Shown here: positions 7,497 through 14,529 of the stretch, one piece after another
How the letters are laid out: the number at the start of each line of letters is the position of its first letter
Position numbering within the stretch: position 1 is the stretch's first letter
From: JANPCX01 sp046094425
GTDB taxonomy: Bacteria > Pseudomonadota > Gammaproteobacteria > Burkholderiales > Burkholderiaceae_C
Direction of reading: 5' to 3'
Length of the DNA stretch: 21,843 nt
NCBI GenBank assembly: GCA_046094425.1
Contig: JBJTHI010000260.1
Span: forward strand, 1-21,843
Program-made: the position numbers and the translations under genes
The notes under the pieces: model-generated
What the model saw: only the letters and a program-made list of their open reading frames with translations
Database searches by the model: none
What the model was told of the DNA's origin: nothing

Positions 7497-8465
7497 ATGA
7501 CTGCCATCATGTCAATGACCGAACGTTTACACAGCACGGACGCCACGGTGCGCCGTTTGGCTGTGATGGATTTGCCCTACAGCGACGAGGACAACATCGT
7601 GCCCTTGTTGCTGCCCTTGTTGGCGGATGTGGATGCGCAGGTGCGTGTGGAGGCCATTCGCGCCTTGGAAGGGTTTGAAGAACCGGAAGTGGTGCAGGCC
7701 CTGGCCCCGATGCTGCTGGATACCGAGCCTCAAGTGCGTCAAGCTGCTGGTGAAGTGCTCTCTGAATTGAAAGATGAAGGATCCGCACCGCCGCTGTTGC
7801 CCTTGTTGTTGAACGGCCCGGCCGAAGTACGGGCACTGGCCTTTCACGCGGTAAGAGCATTGCGTTCACCGCAGGCATTTGCGCCCGCTATGCAGTCGCT
7901 GCGCGATCCCGAGCCCCAAGTGCGCCGCGAGGCCGTGGGGGTGCTCGGTTACCTCAAAGACCCTGCCGCCATTGGCGACTTGGCCGAAGTGGCTGCCAAC
8001 GATCCCGACATGGAAGTGCGGCGCATTGCTGTTGGGGCATTGGGTTATGCCAGCAGCATCAGTGTGCTGCCGGCGTTGACCCGCGCCTTGAGCGACAGTG
8101 GTTGGATGGTGCGCGAAGAAGCGGCTCAAACGCTGGGCAAGTTGCGGCTGTCCTTGGCGATTCCTGATCTGGTCTTGGCGATGCAAGACGACTACTGGCA
8201 AGTGCGCGTCAAGGCCGCACGCAGCTTGGGTTTGCTCAAAGCCGAAGCGGGTTTGCCGTCTCTGGTGGCATCACTCACCCACAGCATCAGCAATCTGCGC
8301 AAAGAAGCGGCGATTGCCTTGGGTGAGATTGGCGATACCCGTGCCATTGCACCGCTGGAAGCGGCGTTGGCCGACCCTGACCCCGATGTACGCAAACTCT
8401 CGCGGTTGGCGCTCACCGCCATCAGCCTGGCACAAAAGACAAGAGCCGATGGAGGTGCGGTATGA
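7497..8465 (+). CDS. HEAT-repeat protein (PBS-lyase type)
   Basis: The 322-residue protein is built almost wholly of ~31-residue alpha-helical HEAT repeats. Recurrent phrases include DPEPQVRREAVGVLGYL, DPDMEVRRIAVGALGYA, DSGWMVREEAAQTLGKL, DDYWQVRVKAARSLGLL and DPDPDVRKLSRLAL. There are about nine to ten units from near residue 10 to the end. It has no signal peptide, membrane helix or catalytic motif. HEAT proteins of this kind are scaffolds or cofactor-insertion helpers. Its place between two ferredoxin genes suggests assembly or docking of the redox complex, which is inference. The start at 7497 has SD GAGGG overlapping the previous stop. The 3' end overlaps the next ATG by four bases (ATGA), implying translational coupling. 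Confidence 0.88.
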   Translation: MTAIMSMTERLHSTDATVRRLAVMDLPYSDEDNIVPLLLPLLADVDAQVRVEAIRALEGFEEPEVVQALAPMLLDTEPQVRQAAGEVLSELKDEGSAPPLLPLLLNGPAEVRALAFHAVRALRSPQAFAPAMQSLRDPEPQVRREAVGVLGYLKDPAAIGDLAEVAANDPDMEVRRIAVGALGYASSISVLPALTRALSDSGWMVREEAAQTLGKLRLSLAIPDLVLAMQDDYWQVRVKAARSLGLLKAEAGLPSLVASLTHSISNLRKEAAIALGEIGDTRAIAPLEAALADPDPDVRKLSRLALTAISLAQKTRADGGAV

Positions 8466-8800
8466 CCTTTGTCGTGACCGAAGCCTGTATCCGCTGCAAA
8501 TACACCGACTGTGTGAGCGTCTGCCCGGTGGATTGTTTTCATGAAGGGCCGAACTTTTTGGTGATCAACCCACAAGGGTGCATCGACTGCGCGGTTTGTG
8601 TGCCCGAGTGCCCCGTTGGCGCCATCGTGCCCGACACCGAGGTGCCTGCGGAACAACAAGAGTTCGTTGCACTGAACGCGCATTTGTCCACACAGTGGCC
8701 GGTGATCTCTGAGGCCCGAGAACCTCTGGCAGACGCCGAAGTGTGGGCCAACGTGCCCAACAAGCGCGAGTTTCTGGAGCCAGAGCCCGCCATGACCTGA
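8462..8800 (+). CDS. fdxA: 7Fe [3Fe-4S][4Fe-4S] ferredoxin, Azotobacter FdI type
   Basis: The 112-residue protein matches the 7Fe ferredoxin pattern. Counting Met as 1, Cys9, 17 and 50 would hold the [3Fe-4S] cluster and Cys21, 40, 43 and 46 the [4Fe-4S] cluster. Extra cysteines at 12 and 25 are in the positions known from Azotobacter vinelandii FdI. Motifs CKYTDCVSVCPVDCFHEGPN and CIDCAVCVPECP are near-identical to that protein, and the C-terminal half (QQEFVALNAHLS...WP) follows the same family. It is a low-potential soluble electron carrier. In A. vinelandii FdI pairs with the FPR reductase, and a close FPR homologue is encoded further down this operon. The start overlaps the HEAT gene stop. 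Confidence 0.92.
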   Translation: MTFVVTEACIRCKYTDCVSVCPVDCFHEGPNFLVINPQGCIDCAVCVPECPVGAIVPDTEVPAEQQEFVALNAHLSTQWPVISEAREPLADAEVWANVPNKREFLEPEPAMT

Positions 8801-8816
8801 CAACCCTAGACACACC

Positions 8817-8933
8817 ATGCAAAAAGCACCCAAGACCCCAACGTGGACCACGTTGACCCGATCACCCCAGGTGGCATCGGTCTTGCTGGTTGAGGAGACG
8901 AGCGTTCAACAGCCCTTGTTCACGGAGAACTGA
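8817..8933 (+). CDS. Possible 38-residue small protein, unrecognised
   Basis: The 135-bp gap between the ferredoxin and binding-protein genes is the longest in the operon. It is almost filled by an open frame of 38 codons starting MQKAPKTPTWTT and ending PLFTEN. Its stop lies 2 bp before the next ATG, a spacing typical of coupled genes. No ribosome site is visible before its ATG, and the binding protein's own GGAG (8923-8926) lies inside its last codons. I recognise no family. It may be a real small protein, a leader peptide or chance. Confidence 0.3.
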   Translation: MQKAPKTPTWTTLTRSPQVASVLLVEETSVQQPLFTEN

Positions 8934-8935
8934 CC

Positions 8936-10354
8936 ATGAAGCACCTCGTATCCCACGCGCTCTTTGTTTGCCTTGTCACTTGGGCCAGCGCCGTTTGTGC
9001 GGCCGAAGAAGTGGTCATCGGCATTGGCACCCAAAACACCACCACCAACACGGTCACCGGTGGTGTGGTGTTGAAAGAGCTCAAACTGCTTGAGAAATAC
9101 TTGCCCAAAACCGGCAAGTACAAAGACGTTAAGTTCAAGCTCGATTGGCAAAACTTCACCTCGGGCCCGCCCATCACCAACGGCATGATGGCCAAGAAGC
9201 TGCACATCGGCATGATGGGCGACTACCCCCTCTTGGTCAACGGTGCCACTGGCCAGTCGCAGCCGGGCAATGAAACCCAGCTCGTGGCCATCATTGCCTA
9301 CAACGCCTTCGGCTCAGGCAACGGCTTGGTGGTGCATAAAGACTCGCCTTACTACGAGCTGGCGGATTTAAAAGGCAAATCGGTGTCGGTACCGTTTGGT
9401 TCGGCGGCCCACGGCATGTTGTTGCAAGCCATGCAGTCACGCGGCTGGCCGGAGAACTTCTGGAACCTTTCTAGCCAAAGTCCGGAAGTGGGCACCACCA
9501 ATTTGCAAGAGAAAAAAATCGACGGCCACGCCAATTTCGTGCCCTTCGCGGACTTGCTGCCCTACCGGGGTTTTGCACGCAAAATTTTTGACGGTGCTGA
9601 AACCAAGGTGCCGACCTTCCACGGCGTGGTGGTGCGCAAGGACTTTGCCACTCAATACCCCGAGGTGGTGGTCGCTTATGTGCGTGCATTGATGGAAGCC
9701 AACGCCTGGGTGCGCAGCAACCCCACGGCAGCCGCTGCCAAGGTGGAAGAGTGGACCAAGATCGAAAAAGAAGTGGCCTACCTTTACCTCGGCCCGGGCG
9801 GCATCCATACCTTGGATCCAACGATCAAACCACGCTGGCTGGACACCATCAAGATCGGGCACGAGGTGCTCACCCGTTTGAACCGTGTCAAACCTTTGGA
9901 TATCAACGCCTGGGTGAACGAGAGTTTTGTGAAACAGGCTTTTGCCGAACAAAAGCTCGACTACGAAGCGCAAAAACAAACGCTGGCTAACTACGACATC
10001 ACCGGCACCGACACGCTGTGCAAGATTCCTGTGACCCGCCCCAAAGAGGCCGGTGAGGTGTGGATTGAAGGCAAGGCCATAGCGCCGCATGCGTCCGCCC
10101 TGTGCACCTTGGCAGCGGTGCAGCGTGCGCAAACTTCAGGCCAGAAGGTCAGGGTGGCGTATGTTTTTGACAAGGCGCTGGGCATCAAGGTGTTCGCTGA
10201 CAAAGCGTTTTATGCGGTCAACAGCAGCGACTCCAAGAAACCCGTGATCGTGCCTTTCTTGTTGAAGAAAGATGCCGAGGCCCATGCCAGCGGCATGGGT
10301 GGACGCCTGGTGTCTTATGCCGACGCCTTGGCGCTGGCAGCGGTGCCATTCTGA
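8936..10354 (+). CDS. NitT/TauT-type ABC substrate-binding protein with NosL-like C-terminal region
   Basis: The 472-residue protein has a Sec signal peptide (cleavage probably after VCA22). A SsuA/TauA/NrtA-like type 2 periplasmic-binding fold follows to about residue 345 (VGDY-like MMGDYPLLVNG, LKGKSVSVPFGSAAHGML, YPEVVVAYVRALMEANAWV). The last ~115 residues are extra for this family. They contain VYVFDKA-like and AFYAVNSSDSKKPVIVPF segments, then KDAEAHASGMGGRLVSYADAL, resembling the NosL fold end (AxYVxGS...LIPF...A...GG.V..F). The NosL GPMG methionine is absent, while Cys362 and Cys390 are present. NosL is a copper chaperone, so the C-terminus may bind metal; this is a motif-level guess. 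The solute is unknown. SD GGAG lies 10 bp before the ATG. Confidence 0.85.
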   Translation: MKHLVSHALFVCLVTWASAVCAAEEVVIGIGTQNTTTNTVTGGVVLKELKLLEKYLPKTGKYKDVKFKLDWQNFTSGPPITNGMMAKKLHIGMMGDYPLLVNGATGQSQPGNETQLVAIIAYNAFGSGNGLVVHKDSPYYELADLKGKSVSVPFGSAAHGMLLQAMQSRGWPENFWNLSSQSPEVGTTNLQEKKIDGHANFVPFADLLPYRGFARKIFDGAETKVPTFHGVVVRKDFATQYPEVVVAYVRALMEANAWVRSNPTAAAAKVEEWTKIEKEVAYLYLGPGGIHTLDPTIKPRWLDTIKIGHEVLTRLNRVKPLDINAWVNESFVKQAFAEQKLDYEAQKQTLANYDITGTDTLCKIPVTRPKEAGEVWIEGKAIAPHASALCTLAAVQRAQTSGQKVRVAYVFDKALGIKVFADKAFYAVNSSDSKKPVIVPFLLKKDAEAHASGMGGRLVSYADALALAAVPF

Positions 10355-10398
10355 GTCCCACCCTTGCAGCCCTGACCACATAACGCAGGAGTCAGCAC

Positions 10399-11346
10399 AT
10401 GTCCACCGCACCCTTGAGGGCTGTGCCCGCCACCACCGATGCTGAAGTTTCAGGTACTTCCGCCGTGGTGCGGTTGGCTGAACACGCCAAGACCACGACG
10501 GCGACTGCCGGGGCGGTCGTATCCAAGCCACCTCGCCTCCTCGGCTTGATGCAAAACTTGCGCGACCATGCGGTACCTGCTTTATTGGGCGCGTGTTCGC
10601 TGTTGGGTTTGGTGTTGTTTTGGCATTTGGCCACCACCTACCGCTGGGATTTCTACATTCGGTTTACCAACCTGCCCACGCCCCTGGAGGTGCTGCACAA
10701 ATTGGGAGAGGCCATGAACTCCAACAAGTTCATGGTGAATGTCGGCATCAGTCTGCGTCGTATTTGTATTGGTTTTGCGCTGGCCACCGCCCTCGGTGTG
10801 ACTTTGGGTTTGTTGATTGGTCGCTACCGGTTGACGCGGCAGTTGCTGTTTCCTGTGATTGAAGCCATGCGCCCCATTCCCGCCATTGCCTGGGTGCCTA
10901 TTTCCATCATGCTCTGGCCGGACAACGAGGTGAGCATTGTGTTCATCACCTTCATTGGCGCCTTCTTTCCCATCTTGCTCAACACCGTCAGCGGTGTGCA
11001 GGCGGTGGACGCGGTGTTGCTGCGCGCTGGTCAGTGCTTGGGTGCCCGCGAGCCGCAGTTGATGCGCTATGTGGTGTTGCCTGGCGCTGCACCTCAAGTG
11101 TTCACCGGTTTGGCCGTGGGCATGGGCGTGGCCTGGGTGTCGTTGATTGCAGCCGAAATGATCTCGGGCCAGTTTGGAATTGGCTATTTCACGTGGGAGG
11201 CTTATTCGCTCATTTCTTATGCCGACATCGTGCTGGGTATGATCACCATAGGCATCTTGGGTTTGGGTTGTAGTTGGGTGATTCGTTGGACTTCCAAGTT
11301 GTTGATGCCGTGGCTGGAGTTCACCAAATTGGGAAGCAGAACATGA
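10399..11346 (+). CDS. ABC transporter permease, NitT/TauT (SsuC/TauC-like)
   Basis: The 315-residue inner-membrane permease has about six helices from residue ~58 onward, after an unusually long hydrophilic Thr/Ala-rich N-terminus (~50 residues). The coupling loop with the EAA-type motif is at about 209-237 (LRAGQCLGAREPQLMRYVVLPGAAPQVFTG), as in SsuC, TauC and NrtB. EAMRPIPAIAWVPISIMLW is the family-typical helix 3 to 4 segment. SD CAGGAG lies 7 bp upstream. The stop overlaps the ATPase start by four bases (ATGA). With the binding protein and ATPase it forms an importer of small anions such as sulfonates, nitrate or similar; the sequence does not tell which. Confidence 0.92.
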   Translation: MSTAPLRAVPATTDAEVSGTSAVVRLAEHAKTTTATAGAVVSKPPRLLGLMQNLRDHAVPALLGACSLLGLVLFWHLATTYRWDFYIRFTNLPTPLEVLHKLGEAMNSNKFMVNVGISLRRICIGFALATALGVTLGLLIGRYRLTRQLLFPVIEAMRPIPAIAWVPISIMLWPDNEVSIVFITFIGAFFPILLNTVSGVQAVDAVLLRAGQCLGAREPQLMRYVVLPGAAPQVFTGLAVGMGVAWVSLIAAEMISGQFGIGYFTWEAYSLISYADIVLGMITIGILGLGCSWVIRWTSKLLMPWLEFTKLGSRT

Positions 11347-12206
11347 ATGCACCGCAGGCCAAAGGCCACATTGAGGTGCGCGAGCTGTCGATGTCATTTG
11401 GTGCGGCACACCAGCGCATCGATGCGGTTTGTGATGTGTCACTGCAGGTGGCTCCCGGGGAGTTCGTGTCCTTGATTGGCCCCTCGGGCTGTGGAAAATC
11501 GACCTTGCTCAATGTGGTGGCAGGGTTTGCCAAGCCCACCCAAGGCGTGGTGGTGCTGGATGGTCAAACAATAGACGGCCCCAGCCCCGACCGTGGCGTT
11601 GTGTTTCAGCAGTACTCGCTTTTCCCGTGGATGTCTGTGCGAAAAAACGTCGAGTTCGGCTTAAAAATGCAAGGGGTGGCCGCCAACAAACGCGAAACCA
11701 CGGCGCGCACCCTGCTCGGTATGGCCGGTTTACTGGCTTTTGAAAACCACTACCCCGACCAACTCTCTGGGGGCATGAAACAGCGTGTGGGCATCGTGCG
11801 TGCTTTGGCTACCAGTCCCCAAGTGATGTTGATGGACGAGCCCTTTGGTGCACTGGACGCCCAAACCCGGGTGGTCATGCAACAAATACTCACCAACATT
11901 TGGCAGCGGTTTCGGCTCTCGGTTCTTTTCATCACCCACGACATTGAAGAAGCCATTTTTTTGTCCGACCGGGTGTATGTGATGACGGCCCGTCCCGGTC
12001 GCATCAAAGCAGAAGTAGAGATTCCCCTGCCGCGACCGCGCACGGCAGAGATGATGTCTTCGGTCGCGTTCACCCAAATCCTGCACAAGCTACGCAACCT
12101 GATCCGCGAAGAAAGCCTTGCCGCCATGGGCCATGAGTTAGAGCAGGGCGGACTGGAAGGTTTCTCTACCGAGGTGGGACCCAATGGCATGAAAGAGATG
12201 GTGTGA
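11343..12206 (+). CDS. ABC transporter ATP-binding protein, NitT/TauT (SsuB/TauB-like)
   Basis: The 287-residue ATPase has Walker A GPSGCGKST (46-54), Q-loop FQQYSLFPW, signature LSGGMKQR (141-148), Walker B VMLMDEP (161-167) and switch His199 (FITHD). DRVYVMTARPGRI and the following acidic C-terminus fit the nitrate/sulfonate/taurine importer class. The frame is open further upstream, but the ATG at 11343 overlaps the permease stop and starts the conserved sequence, so I chose it. It powers the importer encoded by the two preceding genes. Confidence 0.93.
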   Translation: MNAPQAKGHIEVRELSMSFGAAHQRIDAVCDVSLQVAPGEFVSLIGPSGCGKSTLLNVVAGFAKPTQGVVVLDGQTIDGPSPDRGVVFQQYSLFPWMSVRKNVEFGLKMQGVAANKRETTARTLLGMAGLLAFENHYPDQLSGGMKQRVGIVRALATSPQVMLMDEPFGALDAQTRVVMQQILTNIWQRFRLSVLFITHDIEEAIFLSDRVYVMTARPGRIKAEVEIPLPRPRTAEMMSSVAFTQILHKLRNLIREESLAAMGHELEQGGLEGFSTEVGPNGMKEMV

Positions 12207-12520
12207 TGACTGTCGTAGCGCCTCCCGTGTGGCCCAGTGCCATCACCGACCATCAACGTACAGGCCGCTTAGAAATTGAGTGGCCCGACGGTCGGCGTAG
12301 CCAGTTGCCTCATGGCCTGTTGCGTGCGCGTTGCCGCTGTGCCGCCTGCGAACAGGCACTGCGAACCCAGGGTTCCTGTCCCGAACCGGCACCGCAGGTG
12401 CGCCTGGCCCAGATACACATGGTCGGCGACAAAGGCCTCAACCTGGTCTTCAGCGATGGCCACGGCCGTGGCATTTATCCCTGGTCTTATCTGCGTGAGT
12501 TGGGCGATTTGTCAAAATAG
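12206..12520 (+). CDS. DUF971 (GBBH-like N-terminal domain) protein
   Basis: The 104-residue protein is essentially one DUF971 domain: RLEIEWPDGRRSQLPHGLLRARCRCAACEQ, a middle segment, then GDKGLNLVFSDGHGRGIYPWSYLREL. Cys43, 45 and 48, plus Cys58, could bind metal or an Fe-S cluster. The same domain is the C-terminal part of the plant Fe-S carrier HCF101 and the N-terminal zinc-containing part of gamma-butyrobetaine hydroxylase. Next to four iron-sulfur or flavin genes, a role in Fe-S maturation or redox is plausible but unproven. The ATG at 12206 overlaps the ATPase stop (TGATG); a GTG three bases earlier is also possible. Confidence 0.85.
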   Translation: MTVVAPPVWPSAITDHQRTGRLEIEWPDGRRSQLPHGLLRARCRCAACEQALRTQGSCPEPAPQVRLAQIHMVGDKGLNLVFSDGHGRGIYPWSYLRELGDLSK

Positions 12521-12549
12521 CGGATTCCGCATCATTTTTCGAGTTTTTT

Positions 12550-13326
12550 ATGGCCACCCACGCAACCGAGCGCGTTCTTAACGTTCACCACTGGAACGAC
12601 ACGCTGTTTTCTTTTCGCACCACCCGCAACTCGTCGCTGCGTTTTCGCAATGGCCACTTCATCATGATCGGTTTGCCCGTGAACGGCAAACCCCTGCTGC
12701 GTGCCTACAGTGTGGCCAGCCCTAACCACGAGGAATACCTGGAGTTCTTCAGCATCAAGGTGCCCAATGGGCCACTCACCTCGCGCTTGCAGCATTTGAA
12801 GGTAGGCGACGAAGTGATTGTTGGCAGCAAACCCGTGGGCAGTTTGGTGATTGACGACTTGCGTCCCGGCAAACGTTTGTTTTTGCTCGCCACGGGCACC
12901 GGCCTGGCCCCTTTCATGAGCATCATTCAAGACCCGGAAACCTACGAGCGTTTTGAGCAAGTGATTCTGATTCACGGCGTGCGCCAGGTGAATGAATTGG
13001 CCTATGCCGATTTCATCGAACGGGAGTTGCCTGCGCATGAATTTTTGGGTGATTTGGTTGCAGGGAAGTTGCTTTATTACCCCACGGTCACCCGTGAGCC
13101 ATTCCGCAACACAGGCCGCCTGACCGAGTTGCTGGACACGGGCAAACTCTGCAAAGACCTGGGTATCGCCCCCCTCAACCCTGAAACCGACCGCGCCATG
13201 ATTTGCGGCAACGCGGCCATGCTGGAAGACTCCTGCAAGGTGCTGGATCGCCACGGTTTCAAAATCAGCCCGCGCCAGGGCGAACTCGGTGACTACGTCA
13301 TTGAGCGCGCCTTTGTTGAAAAGTAA
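12550..13326 (+). CDS. fpr: Ferredoxin-NADP+ reductase (bacterial FPR type)
   Basis: The 258-residue flavoenzyme transfers electrons between NADPH and ferredoxin or flavodoxin. The FAD-binding motif RAYSVASP (about 55-62), the GPLTSRLQHL segment, the nucleotide motif GTGLAPFMSIIQDP and the NADP-binding region VILIHGVRQVNELAY are all present. The C-terminus ERAFVEK is the exact ending of the Azotobacter FPR subclass, and the length matches. This is the known partner class of FdI-type 7Fe ferredoxins, one of which lies in the same gene run. The 29-bp leader is T-rich with no ribosome site and contains a small GCGG/CCGC hairpin, so fpr could also have its own promoter or be partly uncoupled. Confidence 0.95.
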   Translation: MATHATERVLNVHHWNDTLFSFRTTRNSSLRFRNGHFIMIGLPVNGKPLLRAYSVASPNHEEYLEFFSIKVPNGPLTSRLQHLKVGDEVIVGSKPVGSLVIDDLRPGKRLFLLATGTGLAPFMSIIQDPETYERFEQVILIHGVRQVNELAYADFIERELPAHEFLGDLVAGKLLYYPTVTREPFRNTGRLTELLDTGKLCKDLGIAPLNPETDRAMICGNAAMLEDSCKVLDRHGFKISPRQGELGDYVIERAFVEK

Positions 13327-13329
13327 GGT

Positions 13330-14439
13330 GTGACCCCGCCCGGCCATCCATCGTCGCCAACCGCGCACGAGAAAACGCCGGGCCGCTTCCACCTTGGTGG
13401 CGCCTTCTGGGCGTGTTTAAGCCGTTGTTGGGCATCGTGTAGTGCATGTTGGCATGGCACCTTGTTGTGTGCCGTGGTGGCTTTGGCGGCCAGCTTGGTG
13501 GCACGCCTGCACGATGGGCCACAGTTGCTCTACGCCCTGCTTTTTGGCGTGTCCTTTCATTTTTTGCATGACGATCCCAAGATCAAGCCGGGCCTGGCTT
13601 TTTGCGCCAGCACGGTATTGCGCTGGGGCGTGGCCTTGCTGGGAGCGCGCATCACCGCCAGCCAAGTCGTTGCGCTGGGCTGGCCAACCGCATTGACAGT
13701 GGTGCTTTGTGTGGCAAGCACCGTCGCACTGGGTGTGATGCTGGCGCGGTGTTTGGGTATGAGCCGCACCCAGGGTTTGTTATCGGGCGGTGCCACCGCA
13801 ATTTGTGGGGCCTCGGCCGCTTTGGCGATCTCAGCGGTGTTGCCCCGGAGCCGTGAACAAGAGCGTTTCACACTCATGGTGGTGGTGACGGTGACTTGTT
13901 TCTCTACCTTGGCCATGTTGCTTTACCCCCTGATCGCCCGTGGTCTGGGTTTGTCGCCTGCGCATGCGGGGCTGTTCTTGGGTGCTTCCATCCATGATGT
14001 GGCCCAGGTGGTGGGTGCGGGGTATTTGCTGGGCACGGTCACCGGTGACAACGCCACCGTGGTGAAACTCTTTCGTGTGGCTTTGCTGGTGGTGGTGGTG
14101 GCGGCGATGTCCTTGGCTTATGCCAGGCACCATGCTGTACCCGAAGAGGGCCCACATTCGTTGCCACGACCCGCTCTCGTGCCCTGGTTTTTGTGGGTGT
14201 TCGTATTGCTCGTCGTATTGAACTCCGTGTGGGGAATTCCTTCAGCCGTGCAACCCGTCATTCAGGACGTGGCCCGGGGTTGTTTGCTGGTGGCCATCAC
14301 CGGCTTGGGGGTGAAGACTTCATTCCAGTCCTTGTTCCAAACCGGCTGGCGCCCGTTGGTTTTGATGTTGGCGGAAACACTGTGGTTGGCTGCTGCGGTT
14401 CTCTTGGCCATCTTCTGCATGCGCTGGGCCGCTGGTTGA
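13330..14439 (+). CDS. YeiH/COG2855 putative sulfate exporter family membrane protein
   Basis: The protein of up to 369 residues has about ten hydrophobic helices. It carries the family hallmark SGGATAICGASAALAIS (about 152-168) and a second conserved region GLFLGASIHDVAQVVGAGYL. COG2855 includes TauZ, the proposed sulfate exporter of taurine-degrading bacteria, and E. coli YeiH; export of sulfate is proposed, not proven. The GTG at 13330 is only 3 bp after the fpr stop and its AAGG is too close to serve as a ribosome site. The first ~40 residues are Cys/Trp-rich and atypical, so translation may start further in. Its place after a sulfonate-type importer and an AprA-like enzyme hints at sulfur metabolism. 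Confidence 0.85.
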   Translation: MTPPGHPSSPTAHEKTPGRFHLGGAFWACLSRCWASCSACWHGTLLCAVVALAASLVARLHDGPQLLYALLFGVSFHFLHDDPKIKPGLAFCASTVLRWGVALLGARITASQVVALGWPTALTVVLCVASTVALGVMLARCLGMSRTQGLLSGGATAICGASAALAISAVLPRSREQERFTLMVVVTVTCFSTLAMLLYPLIARGLGLSPAHAGLFLGASIHDVAQVVGAGYLLGTVTGDNATVVKLFRVALLVVVVAAMSLAYARHHAVPEEGPHSLPRPALVPWFLWVFVLLVVLNSVWGIPSAVQPVIQDVARGCLLVAITGLGVKTSFQSLFQTGWRPLVLMLAETLWLAAAVLLAIFCMRWAAG

Positions 14440-14529
14440 CACTTTCAGTGTTGGGCAGCATTGCACGCATCACCGCATGGCATCATTCGAATCCTGTTTG
14501 TTGACGATTCGACCTGCGGAGATTTCTGG

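Noticed and set aside
14439..14451. ACACT/AGTGT hairpin after the YeiH gene as a terminator
   Set aside because: The stem is only 5 bp and no T-run follows.
14487..14512. TCGAAT/ATTCGA inverted repeat before the FAH gene as an operator
   Set aside because: Six-bp arms with a 14-bp gap are too weak without other support.
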